Assembly: GCA_963969495.1 (NCBI GenBank)
Contig: OZ018337.1
Coordinates: forward strand, 84,356,777 to 84,420,776
Direction of reading: 5' to 3'
Origin: Ceratothoa steindachneri
Lineage: Eukaryota > Arthropoda > Malacostraca > Isopoda > Cymothoidae
DNA length: 64,000 nucleotides
Shown here: piece by piece, positions 25,278 through 36,339 of the stretch
Layout of the letters: the number at the start of each line of letters is the position of its first letter
Position numbering within the stretch: the first letter of the stretch is position 1
The notes under the pieces: model-generated
Seen by the model: only the letters and a program-made list of their open reading frames with translations
Told to the model about the DNA's origin: nothing
Database searches by the model: none
Program-made: the position numbers and the translations under genes

Positions 25278-27516
25278 ATGGCTCGACACACGATTAAAAA
25301 CCCGTAAGTATCTTTATTTTAGTTTTATATTTCTTTACTCGCGTGTACTTGATTTATTAGCTTAAAGATGGTTCTGTCACATAAAAATATAATATAGTAT
25401 GTCTTCATTCTAGATATCTTTATATAGAGAGATATATTTACAATGGTAACAAAAGTTACCGCTCGGCTGTGGTAGTATATAATGGTGGATAATGTACAGA
25501 ATACGATTGTAGCCTTTTTTCAGCGCATTTGAACAGCGCTTTATATAAATTTTAAAATTAATAGTTTTCTATACATTATATAACTACTATAATATCACAT
25601 TTGATACGAACGACTACGTATATATTTTGTATATATCTTGATAGCCGTTTTGAAATGGGAAAATTCAAATGGTTAAAACATTTTTTACGCCATTTGGAGT
25701 AATAGAAATTAAAGAGGCCTAGCTATTTTAAGTTTTATTTTTACTTGTTCTTTATTTTTAAAATAAAATGTTAATTAGTTTTTCAATTTTTAGGATGAAA
25801 TTAAATGAAATTCACGATGCATTGTTGGAAGAAAATGATAACCAGCACGTGTTTGTTGGAATTGAGCCACCAACTGAGGATGCGACAGCTGAAACCGACT
25901 GTGATTCTGACTGCTCTGACGACGAGGTTTCCTGTGACCCTGATCATCTACCGAGAAGAATTCTTCTTACAAGTGTAATTTTGCCACCTGAGGAGCAACG
26001 ACAAGACGTCGAAAGCCAACCTTCAACTTCCTCTGCTCTTCCAGCACCGAAACGACGAAAAGTAACCAATGTTTGGCATAAAAATAAAGCAAAAGTCATA
26101 GATACGGTAAGTGATTATGAACCTTGTATATCAAATAGTGAAACGGAAGACATCCAGAATATATTAGAATTCATTGGGCAATGTTGGACCGAGGATTGGC
26201 TGGAGTACATTTGTCACCAAAGCAAACTTTATGCCCAACAAAAATCACTCCAACACGACTGCCTAACTCCAGACAATTTAAGAGTTTTGTTCGGAATTCT
26301 TATTCTTTCCGGATATAATAGATTGCCAAATAGAAGGTTATATTGGACCCAAATGGAAGATGTGCAGAATACGTTAGTAGTAAACTCAATGAGGAGAGAC
26401 ACATTCGATCAAATAATGAGGTGTCTTCATTTCGCTGATAATATGTTAATTGATGGGGATCGGTTTTACAAAGTGAGGCCTATTTTCGAGCATCTAAATC
26501 GAACAAATAAAATCAATAAAACAGAAGAGTTCATCAGCGTTGATGAGATCATGGTGCCGTATTACGGGCGACACGGCGACAAGCAGTTTATAAGAGGGAA
26601 ACCGGTTAGGTTTGGTTTCAAGCTTTGGGCGAGTTGTACATCCGATGGCACTCTTCTTCATGTGGAGCCTTACTGTGGCTCTCACACGAAAGTTCCAGAT
26701 CATGGGCTTGGGCATGGACCCAATGTAGTTATGGAAATGATAAATAAAACGGATTTGATAAAAGGGCAACATGTCATCTGTGACAATTATTTTGGCTCAA
26801 TTTCGCTTCTAAAAGAACTGTCTAATAAAGGAATCGCTGCTACGTCAACACTTCGAGAAGATCGCCTCGGAGGAGCTCCATTGCCGCAAAGAAAACTCAT
26901 TGAGAAAAAAAAACGTGGTTACATGGAAGAGGCATTTACCGAATGTGTGTCAGTTGTCAAATGGAAGGATAACAAAGTACTCAGTGTAGGGTCAAATAAG
27001 CTAAGAGCTGATCCGATTCAAACAGCCAAGAGGTGGGACCGAATTGCGAAAAAACATGTTCAAATTGATGTCCCGAATTCTGTGAATGTGTATAATAAAC
27101 ATATGGGAGGGATTGATATTTTTAATCAGCAAATATCTGTGTATCGTATTCGAATCCGATCTAAAAAGTGGTGGTGGCCTTTATTCGCTTGGAGTTTGAA
27201 TGCGCAGGTGGTAAATGCATGGATGCGGTATCGAAAGATAAAAGCTGCAGTAAGTCTGCTGGATTTTTCAAGGAATTTAGTTATTTCTTTGCTGAAAACA
27301 TACGGTGTTGGACGAAAACAACCAGGACCAAGATGGCATCCATCTAACACGATTGAAAACACAGTAAGATTCAATCAACAACAGCACTGGACAGCAAAAG
27401 GGCAACAACAACGCTGCAGGTGCCGAGAATGTGGTCGTCGGACAGTATACATTTGCAAAATGTGTAACTTACCGATCCACCCAGAATGTATGGAGGCATT
27501 TCATACAAAGAAATGA
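25278..27516 (+). CDS. piggyBac transposase, two exons (25278-25303 and 25794-27516)
   Basis: Cut-and-paste transposase specific for TTAA, acting in the nucleus. I place the start at ATG 25278. Exon 1 encodes MARHTIKNP up to CCC|GTAAGT. A 490-bp intron (25304-25793) ends TTTTTAG, and the CC joins G to make CCG, continuing in frame as MKLNEIHDALL. The total is 582 residues, a normal length for piggyBac. Using the alternative unspliced ATG at 25768 (also 582 residues), the layout is: an acidic N-terminus (residues 20-60, many D/E and C), the DDE_Tnp_1_7 core from about 130, and catalytic Asp at D259 (SVDEIMVPYYGRHG), D339 (VICDNYFGS) and D450 (NKHMGGIDIFNQ). The C-terminal Cys-rich finger from about 545 includes CRCRECGRR, CKMCNLPIHPEC and a final HTKK. 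No stop or frameshift interrupts it. The basic run APKRRKV near 93-99 may be a nuclear localisation signal. The spliced start is inferred. Confidence 0.95.
25304..25793 (+). other. Intron of the piggyBac transposase gene
   Basis: Starts GTAAGTATC and ends TTCAATTTTTAG. It is very AT-rich and phase 2. It holds one inverted copy of the GGTAAC/GTTACC palindrome at 25444-25468, followed by GCTCGGC, the complement of GCCGAGC. The in-frame join of two codable exons is the main evidence. Confidence 0.7.
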
Positions 27517-27641
27517 ACCGTATACTAATTTAGATTTGCCGTTAACTGTTTTATTTTTCATTTGATTAATTATCACAAAAGGTTACAGTAATCAAATTTA
27601 GTTATAAGGAACTTATATTTCAAAATCGAATATTTTGTTAC

Positions 27642-27671
27642 GTTAATGCCGAGTGGTTACAAAAGTTACCA
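27642..27671 (+). repeat. Subterminal palindrome, right copy, direct repeat of the left end
   Basis: TTAATGCCGAGTGGTTACAA followed by AAGTTACCAG repeats the left-end series (TTAATGCCGAACGGTAAC ... GTTACCAG) in the same orientation about 130 bp before the right end. A GAATAAATG block follows in both places. An internal direct copy of the terminal sequence is an asymmetry between the two ends. Confidence 0.7.
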
Positions 27672-27693
27672 GGCTGTATTTTCTGCATTTCTG

Positions 27694-27699
27694 AATAAA
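27694..27699 (+). terminator. Poly(A) signal of the transposase gene
   Basis: AATAAA about 180 bp after the stop codon and before the right terminal repeat, followed by T-rich and GT-containing sequence (27716-27726). Confidence 0.45.
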
Positions 27700-27805
27700 T
27701 GTCGATGTTAAACATATTATTGTGTTATTAATACCTACATTAACTATTTCCAAAGAAAAAAACTTATAAACTACCTTCAGATAATTTTCGGCATTAATGG
27801 GTTAA

Positions 27806-29410
27806 GAGCGGACCAGCCCACCAAGTTCACCAGATTAATGCCACCTCGGCTTTCCTGCTGGTGCAGACCCAAGCAGCAACTTCTCCCCCTCCGTCAGGCC
27901 ACCAGCTAAACTTTATTTTCGATAAAAGTTCATCGGGAACTTTGCAATTTAGGGAGGGCAGCGTGAACGGCTGCCCTGTGTCGACTCTCGTTAGGGACAC
28001 ATGATGTACGTGTTTCATCGTGTCTGACGAGCTCCTCCCCTCAGCGGACCCTAACCACGAAAAATTTGCGGTGGTACATGACTACCTTGGGCGGGCGAAC
28101 CAATTCCCCGTCGTTAGATGTTACCTGCAGTGCCAATATTATAATGGCTAGGCTGAAGTCATTTTAGCACCCATACAATTCTGTTCCGTACTTATAGGAC
28201 GAAGCCCCTAAGTAAGGTTCGACCCTGTGTCTCAGGCGCACATTCCTCGAGGCCGAGCTAATAAGAAAGCCCAGGAGTTCGTCCCCATCAGAACCCCGAT
28301 ACCGTCCTTTTTTTCTGAGACCCTTAACCAGGAGTTTACGACGGCACAAAAGGAGCGTGAATTACTAACACCCTTAGGTGATAAGGCCTAAGACAAGGAC
28401 ACGAAGACTGTCCGTTGACCCAAAGAAAAAAAGTACCCCCAACGCGCCCATGGAGATACGTTCGTAGCACTGGATGAAACATCGGCGCTTAAAGAAGATT
28501 ACACCGCGGAGTCCCTTAATGTAGTACAGACATTGGGCATCCAACCTGATGCCGATTACCCTCCTCCTTTCCTACCAGGCGAGCTTTTTGAACCCTCTGA
28601 CCTGGATATTGACGCGCAGCTGACACCACATCAAAAGAGTCAGCTACAAGAACTATTTGAATGGAGTCACCATTTAATCACCCTATTAGCTCTCTTCGAG
28701 TGACTGCGCAAAAATGGCCCCACCATTGGCCCCAGCAAATGCCATTTTGCCCACTAAACCATAAAATTAGGTTTCAAAATAGGACAAAGCCAGTTAGGTC
28801 CCCAAGAGGACAAGATTAAGGCAATCGCCGACATGCCCCTCCCGATTACAAAGAAGCAATTAAGATCGTTCCTAGGATCAGCTTCTTGCTATTGGCCATT
28901 TGTTCTGAATTTCGCTGAAATTTCAGCACCCCTCAGCTCCCTTTTAAAAAAGAATTCCTCTGATTGTCTACGTTGGAATGATGTCGCTGTTTCCCATTTT
29001 AATCAGCTCAAGAGTAAGCTCATTTCTGCCCACATTTTAAAGTTGCCCAACCCGGAAAAATCCTTTAGGATTAAGACCGACGCGAGCAACGAGGGCATTG
29101 GAGGTGTACTCCTTCAATACGAGAAAGACGGAACGAGTCATCCAGTTGCATATGCTAGTCGCCAATTATTACCACGCGAAAAGAGATATGCCACTATAGA
29201 GAAGGAAGCTCTATCAATTATCTGGGTTATAGACAAATTCAAAATGTACTTGATAGGAAAAGAATTTCAGATAGGAACCGACCAACGGCCGAATTATGCG
29301 CTGGAGTTTACTCTTGAAAGAGTAGCAATTTAAAATAAATTATATAAAAGGTTCCGATAACCAGGTCGCTAACGCACTCAGTAGGAATGTGTTACCGAAT
29401 AGCGTAGAGT
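27806..29410 (+). pseudogene. pol: pol remnant of the gypsy element (protease region, RT thumb, RNase H)
   Basis: After the piggyBac, pieces resume in several frames: TSAFLLVQTQAATSPPP and EGSVNGCPVSTLVRDT (27840-28000, the region before protease), then FLPGELFEPSDLDIDAQLTP and QKSQLQELFEWSHHLI (28570-28680, typical just before reverse transcriptase). The next 60 bases jump to the RT thumb, so the palm with YxDD is deleted. The longest frame (28833-29333) begins within KAIADMPLPITKKQLRSFLG and carries RNase H with D83 (KTDASNEGIGG), E125 (TIEKEALSI) and D150 (IGTDQRP). Another small deletion follows at NYALEF. After a stop and frame change, YIKGSDNQVANALSRN marks the end of RNase H. No integrase zinc finger or DDE motif follows. 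It is non-functional. Confidence 0.85.
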
Positions 29411-29816
29411 AATTGTATTCGTAGGATTAGGATCTCCATGTATGTATATACCGTCTTGTACGACTTAAATTAGATTCTCTTGTAATATAATTAGTTAATG
29501 TATATGTCTGAATTTTGTAATGCTCAATGTCTATTTTTTTGTATGTATATATATTTGTACCCATTAAATTACGTATAAATTATTTTGTCCCATATGTACT
29601 AATTTTATATCATTTCATTGTTCCAAGCCCCTTTTTTTATTCAGTTTGTATTAAAGGTTATTTTCCCCTATAATCAAAAGATCAAAATAATAAAATGTAT
29701 TCAGGTAATACTAGTTAGGTGCATGAAGGTACGGTTGGTACAAAAAAACGAGTTCCCCACAACGGAGCTCTATCGTTGTGCCTTCTCTCTTTTATTTTGA
29801 AGTGACAACTTCCCCC
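29411..29816. other. Region between pol remnant and 3' LTR, no integrase
   Basis: About 400 bp of AT-rich DNA where integrase would be expected. I see no HHCC or DDE motif in any frame. Either integrase was deleted or this is a non-retroviral fill. Confidence 0.55.
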
Positions 29817-29828
29817 GGAATGGAGGGG
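29817..29828 (+). promoter_or_regulatory. Polypurine tract
   Basis: GGAATGGAGGGG lies immediately before TGTGATAG of the 3' LTR, the position of the plus-strand DNA synthesis primer in LTR retrotransposons. It contains one T. Confidence 0.75.
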
Positions 29829-30290
29829 TGTGATAGAACGGTTTGATGCCGCTTAATTTCAACCGTTATCACATGTTGTTTAAAAACACGAGGCTACCCA
29901 GGTGCATCTTTGCCTTGAAGCCGGGCGCATTATAGCCGCCACTTGAGTCAATGTTTAAACAAGGAGGTTTATCTTCCCCCGTTATACCCCACGCGCCGAC
30001 CTCGCCAGATTGAGTTAGGCTTATGGGCAGATAAGGTATTGTTCTCAGGCACGGCTGTGCATTTCCTCGACCCCCCCACTCCATTGTCCCCTACGCCAAG
30101 GGGATGTCCCGGCTATTCTTATGGAAACTTCACCACTAAGATCAGATTCGAGATCCAGATTTTCTTCGCGAAACATCACTACAATCCACTCCCACCTTGT
30201 GTGCCAAGGGTCCACGACCTCAAGATCCGCCATCACTTGTCCAGAAGAAGGACAGTATCCCTTAAGTGCCAAGGTTCGAGCCTTGGCACT
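29829..30290 (+). repeat. 3' LTR of the gypsy element
   Basis: Starts TGTGATAGAACGG and tracks the 5' LTR with many substitutions and small indels. The inverted repeat at its head is conserved (TGTGATA ... TATCACA). Similarity ends around 30283. ATACA at 30291 may be the target duplication, though an alternative LTR end at CTATACA (30295) would give a TGT...ACA structure. The plus-strand frames of 149 and 127 codons over this stretch are chance frames. Confidence 0.8.
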
Positions 30291-30746
30291 ATACATCTTC
30301 ATTTTACGTGGTCTTACATCCATTTGGGCTACCTTGATACGAACTCTCTTATGTTCTCTTCACAGCCCATTTTCGTCCATCCTTTTATTTAGCCATATCC
30401 GTCAAAATACTTGTACTTGCAACCTCCTTCACACCATTTTAGAATTCATAGCCTGGCTGTTAAATATCAGTGTGGCTGGAAATGAGAAAGAAAGGTCTCG
30501 ATAAACAGTAGACAAAATGAAGAACTTGGCAGGGATGTTTTATTGACAAGGAGAGACAATCTGAGAAATGACCGTTAAGTGAAGGCAATGAATTCAAGAA
30601 TGGTGTGAAGGAGGTTGCGAGTAAAAGTATTCTGACAGATATGGCTATATAAAAGGATGGATGGAAATGGACTGTGAAGAGAACATAAGAGAGTGCGTAT
30701 CAAGGTAGCCCCAATATATTTAAGACCACGTAAAATGAAGATGTAT
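30291..30746. repeat. Inverted repeat with 159-bp arms and 138-bp spacer
   Basis: The left arm 30291-30449 (ATACATCTTCATTTTACGTG ... CCATTTTAGAATTCAT) is the reverse complement, with scattered mismatches, of the right arm 30588-30746 (ATGAATTCAAGAATGGTGTG ... CACGTAAAATGAAGATGTAT). The arms are equal in length. The spacer is 30450-30587. It has the shape of a foldback or hairpin-type non-autonomous element, or of a chance inverted duplication. It abuts the gypsy 3' LTR exactly, so the gypsy may have inserted at its edge. Confidence 0.9.
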
Positions 30747-31130
30747 TGTGTTATTTAGTTTTTAACGGCGTATTTGCTGCCAGTTTTCTTTATCACAAGG
30801 TTTACTTAAAGCTCCACTTTACCGTATTCTCAGCCTGTCATATATCTTATCTGCTACAACGAAAACCGATGATGAAGAAGATGAAAAAAACTTAATCAGA
30901 TTATGTTAAAGCGCGATGCTTTAACATTGGCGGCTTACTTTGCTCTCATATTATTTTGGTTAAATTTTTAGGAGTCAGACTAAACAAACTGACAAAACTA
31001 TAGAACTCAAGTAAAACATAACAGCAAGATTTTTCCATACATGGAAGTAAAACACACACCAAAACAACTGTCATCTCCATTCACCACAAACAATCAAGAC
31101 TAAGCCATCAAATCCTTCAAAAGCTCCAAA
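30747..31130. other. Spacer, nothing recognised
   Basis: AT-rich, between the inverted repeat and the 3' end of the minus-strand LINE relic, whose 3' untranslated part may lie here. Confidence 0.45.
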
Positions 31131-32260
31131 ATGACTTACCTTACCGAACTTTCGTGCCACGGCCGCCAATGATGACTATGGAATGCCACACCTCTCTGCC
31201 TCTTGTCAATTGTATCATCTGTCTAGCCGTATTTGCGTCTTCCACTGTCCTCACTATTCCATCCATTTACTTCTCTCTTTTTCTGCCTCTTTCTCTTCTT
31301 CCTGGGATTCCTTCTTTTCCTCTTCGCATAACATGTCCTAAAACTCTCATTTGACTACCTCTTAGATTCTTCAGTAATTCTTTTGCAGTTTCCATTTGTA
31401 TTATTACCTTTTGATTTCATATTCTCTCTATCTACGATATCTTCAACACCACATCGCGAATGCCTACAACTTTATCTCTATCTGTAGTTTGATCGTTTAA
31501 ACTTCTGATCCATACAATAGCATAGACTAGACATAAGTTTTAACAGTTCTTTTTCTTGTTTTTTCTTGATAGGTGCCTAAAACATAAGGTATTCCTCATG
31601 CTAAGAAATCTTTTGTGTGTTGACTGGAACAGGAGCTGCCAAGTGTAGGCCATGAATGGTCTTTTGCAGTCTCCTTCTTTTCTTATGTTCTTATCTGAAA
31701 TTCCTTCTTTGCCTCTCAGATTCTTTCCTTAATTTTCCCCTTACATCTTCTGTCTTTGGTAAAATAACTTCCAAGTAGCAAAATCTTCTTATCTGCCTCT
31801 TTGCTTTGTCATTTACTCTTACCATGCACTTAGTGGCCTGTGCCTCTTTACTAATTACTATAACCTCAGTTTTATCCACATTTATTGACAGGCTGTTTTC
31901 TTTACTCCTTTCCTTTACAACTGTTCAAATGTCTTGAACTTTTTCCTAGGTGTCAGCAATCCGTACCCTGTCCTCAGCATACCTTATCTTGTTTATATTT
32001 TGCCCATCCATGTTGAAACTTTCTATATCTTTAATTGATGTCATTATCATCTAGCCGTACGCGGAGAACAGATCTGGAGTGAGAACGCACCCTGTCTACT
32101 TCCTTTTCTTATATCTATCCAATTTCTCAAATTTTCCCCTACCCTTACTGCCGCCTTTTGATTCCAATGTAGTTTAGATGAAATCTTTAACAAATATCTC
32201 AAATACCTTCCCAATAGCTGAACCTTACAAATCCTTCAATCTGGAAAAAAACCGATATCA
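31131..32260 (-). pseudogene. Non-LTR retrotransposon reverse transcriptase relic, C-terminal half
   Basis: Read on the minus strand, three parts are clear. First, AAVRVGENLRNWIDIRKGSR leads into QGCVLTPDLFSAYG at about 32180-32050, matching the 'RQGCVLSPxLFNLY' block. Second, NINKIRYAEDRVRIAD at about 32010-31950 holds the catalytic box as YAED instead of YADD. Third, MDKTEVIVISKEAQATKCMV (31879 down) and the thumb are followed by QMRVLGHVMRRGKEG and GRRERGRKREKWMDGI at about 31350-31270, then VEDANTARQMIQLTRGREVW. The last block is typical of 'endonuclease-reverse transcriptase' LINEs that are common in invertebrates. Stops and frame changes abound. The 61-codon minus-strand frame at 31691-31879 is a real piece of it; the plus-strand frames here are shadows. 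Confidence 0.85.
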
Positions 32261-35200
32261 TACCGATTTTTGAGGGGTTGGTTTATTCCTGCTACCATCA
32301 TTAAATTAATGTTGAATCATAGTAAATACCTAAAGGTATCTGTATATACATATTTAAAAGAATAATCAATGGAGTTGTTTTTATTATTATTAATAATTGT
32401 GATCCCCTTCCTTTTCTTAGGTGGGCTCCACTGACTAGAGAACTAAACAAATTAATACCAGTACGAAAATAGCTGGTAAGTTAGTGCATACTAGACCCAA
32501 GTAAACTACGGGCAGCAAAATAACAGGTAGAAATGTACCATTGCCTTAAGATTCTATACTCCATAGTTATCAACCCCTCGGACTGCAAAGGTCATTGACT
32601 CGTAATGCGTCAAATGAGTGTGGATTATAAAACTCTTTGGTCGGGTCCATAGACACTATAGTGATGCAGTGTTTGCTCGGAGGAAGAGGTGATAGAGAAG
32701 AAGGTTTCGTAATTCGCTATATGTGTGATGATTTATGAGGCTGAAATTAAGTGCGCGTATGCATCATAGTAGCCGCACAACAAAACTATCGTTAACCACT
32801 TACGAGTTACCCAATTGTTTGAGATAGCCCAATTAAGAGAAGCAGAAATTGCGAAGAGTGTAATTTCCCCACACCATTTAATGCCATCTCGTCAGCGATA
32901 CCGTTGTTATTTGGCAGCCCCATTAATCTATCAGTTATAATCACGCCGCAAACTCGAAGTAACATAGAGGAAATATATAAATCTTGCTTCAAATTATAAA
33001 ATACGGTAAAAGTGGGATGAATATAGCGAGTTCAAGATGATGGGATTCTTGTTAGGTAGACAAAAGGCGAAAGTATGCTTGAATCAGTAATGCTGAAGAT
33101 GTAAATGACATCGGCTGAGAAAAATGCTCGGTCTGCGTTAAAAAACGTTGTCAATGGGTGTCTAGTCAACAGCAAAGCGGAGAAATGCTTCAAAAAATCA
33201 GCAGCATAGGATATACAAGGTCACTCAAGACACACTCTTTTCACATTATTTTATAATTCTTCCAAGCGAATCTTAGTGTTGAATCGCCTTATCAGGAGAT
33301 ACACTTGGTGTAGAAGAAATGTCGGCAAAAATTGGAAGAAACGATGATTAGTGGCTATGTATGGAACTTGGTTCGAGAAGATTATTGAAGACCCCATCCT
33401 TTCTTGATTACTAAGCTTACTCATGCTTTTAATTCATCGTTCTGCCAATATAGTTAGAATATTGTTGCAGTATTTTTACTTCCTCATTCTATTATATTAT
33501 AACCAATAATTTCCGCTGCAATATAAATATAATCACTTTTTTTATTTTATTCCGCCTCCGTATTAGCGACCGGAGATTTTAGTATCGCTGTGGACAATTT
33601 ATTCTCACTTCAGGCTTAAATCGAGCATAAACGATGAATGTAAGCACATTCGTGACGTATTTCTAAAATCGTTTATTAATTACTATCTTCCTGTTTCGCC
33701 ACGCACGAGTATTTTCTTCCTAGATAAGTTTGTTATAGATGTTTAATCATTGCTCAAACTTATCGTTTGATTGGGAATTTTTTTTCTCTGGCCATTTCCT
33801 TCTTGAAATGACAGACACAAATTAAACATAATTTATAATGGCATTATACTCCAATTTCTTCATTTTCTCACCTTAGATTTAGAGCAAGGAAAAATTGTCT
33901 CACAGAAGAAAATTATTTTCCTTACATGTCCTTTGTTGAATCGATTTCAGGAATTTTGACGAATATCATCACAACGTTTATGGTTGTGTTTACCATCTAT
34001 TTAACGATTCAAATGGCTTCAATTCCTTTGTTCTGTTTCCCAGCTGAATGAAACCTTAGGTTGTCCGTATATATTGATTTACTGATCTCTATCTTTCTTT
34101 CTTATACATATTTGATTGAGTCCAGATAAGAGTTTTAATATAAATAGAAATGTCCAGTAATTTTTAGTATTGTATTGCCATTATATAAGGCGATATTATA
34201 TAAGTAGTATTGCTATTATTGTCTAATTAGTACTGATGTAATGGATCATTTGAATGTTAGGTCTTCATGCCATTAAACAATTCACATTCATCTGCTTTGA
34301 AATCCATTTTGGAAAATGTGAAACGGCAAAGAAGTGTTTTTTATTATTATAATGTATACAAAGCCGAAATCTACGCAGAATGATTTTAGAAAATGAGGAT
34401 TTAATGTAGTGAAAAGCAGTCAAAGGTTCAAATCAGAAGTTCCTTAAGGGAGGCTACTTAGACACTTGGACCGACCAGAGTCAGCATTTTGGGACATTTC
34501 CTAGTACAGAAACCATTCCGCATCGAAGTGGGCGTTTTAAAGACACATATCCGTGTATATGCTAAAAAATCTAGAATTTTTTTGGGGGTGGGGGCTCCAT
34601 TTAATTGTAAGCAATTAGATTTTTCTTTGTACTTTGTAAATGGAAAACCTTAAAAGGAGACCTCGTTTATTTAATCTTTAACATGGGATCGTAAAATATC
34701 TGCTTAATCAATATTCTAAAGTTTTTCTTTTTAATTTATTTCAAATAAATCCAAGAATCAAAATGGCAAAGGAGTTTGGAAAGAAACCAATCCCTTTCTC
34801 ACATCCAAATCGAGGGAGTTATTCAAGTAAGTTATCCACTCCATAGTTACACAATTGGAGAACATTGGCGCAATTGATGTAACCTCCTTTGTTTTAGCTT
34901 TGGGGGGATTATTAAGAATTATTTTACCTTTATTCAAAAGGAGGGCAATAATTTCTTTCAATTTCGTCATTGCTTTATCTCATACCTAAAGCGCATTATT
35001 TAGAGTAACCTTTACTAGTATAAAGTTAGATGAACTAAATCGTATAGATAATGGTCTTAAACAAAAAGGAAGGAGAGAGTGTAAGATTGGTTGTGATAAG
35101 CCTGATGCGTGAAAGAGTTGGTATGTTTTCTTTTGTTAGATACGATCACTTAACTTTGTTTTACTGAGTTAAGTTAGTAATATAAAAAAAAAAGAGGAGG

Positions 35201-36339
35201 AAGAAGAATAAACACTCCGGCACTACTGAATACACCAAGAGCGTTCAGCCTTTAACAAATAGGCCAAGACGGGTTGCATGTTTCAAATGTCGAGAGATCA
35301 AACGGGCAGAAAGAGGAACTTGGTGATTTTCCTCAAGTAAAAATAATACGTTTTATAAAAGCAGAATAGAGAAGTGGATTAGTGCTGCACAACTTTCCAT
35401 GTAGGAGAATATAAGTTGGTAAGATTAAATTAGTAATTATGAATAAATTAATGATACCAAATGGAATAATGTTCGTAGGCAACTTTTGTTGATTGAACTC
35501 CTTCAGTAATTCAATAAACATTTCTTCACATTTAAGAGAACAACGCTAATTTTCTAGTGACAACATTCCGAAAAATTTATTATTTTAGCTACTTTCTTAA
35601 TCTGACTTAAAAGGAAGAGGCTCCCTAATTAATCTCAACCTAAATTTAATGTGGAAAACTAAGAATAAATTACAGTCACAACACAGTAGTGAGTAAGTTT
35701 TAATGGTTCGATTTTAATTTTTATTGCTTATTTACCTTTAATCTATAAATGAGTACAACCTTGGGAGATACTTTTTCTTTATATTCTTTGAGATTCGTTA
35801 CTTTCTGGTGAATTATGAAATTGATTTTATTCTATATTCGCTGGTTTGCCACAAACAAGAAGCCCTGTACTTTACTTTTTCCAAATATTAAAAAAACTTT
35901 AATTGTGTTAGTATTTTGCCACCAGTGTGCAGTTAATCAGGGAGAAAGAAATCATTTGGGCATCATTAGGCCTTTGAGGTGTTTCACACCTGTAATAAAA
36001 TTCACCTGCATCATTTGACAATGAAATCACTTAAGATATTTTGCCATCGATTCCGCCTAATTCGCCCTGGTATGAATTGCAATACTAATTTCCTCTTGCC
36101 GTCTTAGATGGCAGCCAAGATTTAAGAAATAATTCATATTATTACGGACTTTGGTAATAAACAAAGTATCAATGCAGTATCAAATCTTTGCGTCTAATAA
36201 TGAATTGCACCTCAAATTCAATAATGCTACATTACTAGACTGTGTGGTCGACGTGGGTCACATACACTAAAAATAACCCATAGGTATGCCATTTTTCCGT
36301 CTACGTTAAATATGCTATGGGGTGCTATTTACTGTAGCA
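32261..36339. other. Intergenic/intronic sequence, no gene recognised
   Basis: AT-rich. Short frames at 34758-34970 (-) and 35333-35521 (-) have somewhat protein-like composition but no recognisable motif, and are left unassigned. A G-rich run (GGGGGTGGGGG) lies near 34581. Nothing else stands out. Confidence 0.45.

Larger units (their letters stand above)
25070..27805 (+). mobile_element. piggyBac transposon, near-intact, with TTAA target duplication
   Basis: TTAA at 25070-25073 and 27802-27805 flank a 2,728-bp element (25074-27801). The ends are perfect 15-bp inverted repeats, CCCATTAATGCCGAA at the left and its complement at the right, after which the two ends differ. Inside are a core promoter, a spliced transposase gene and a poly(A) signal. 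The insertion splits the gypsy element just after its zinc knuckle. Perfect ends and a full reading frame make this the youngest recognisable insertion in the window and a candidate for recent or present mobility. Confidence 0.95.
23618..30290 (+). mobile_element. Ty3/gypsy-type LTR retrotransposon, degenerate, with nested piggyBac
   Basis: Two related LTRs bound gag and pol remnants in plus orientation, with a polypurine tract directly before the 3' LTR. Removing the nested piggyBac leaves about 3.9 kb, short for the family. The reverse-transcriptase palm with its YxDD box is absent, and no integrase (HHCC or DDE) is visible between RNase H and the 3' LTR. LTR divergence, frameshifts and deletions mark an old, immobile copy. 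ATACA lies just before the 5' LTR (23613-23617) and again at 30291-30295, and may be the 5-bp target duplication. No envelope-like frame is seen. Confidence 0.85.

Noticed and set aside
29943..30504. 149- and 127-codon plus-strand frames
   Set aside because: They run over the 3' LTR and the adjacent inverted repeat, with no protein-like motif.
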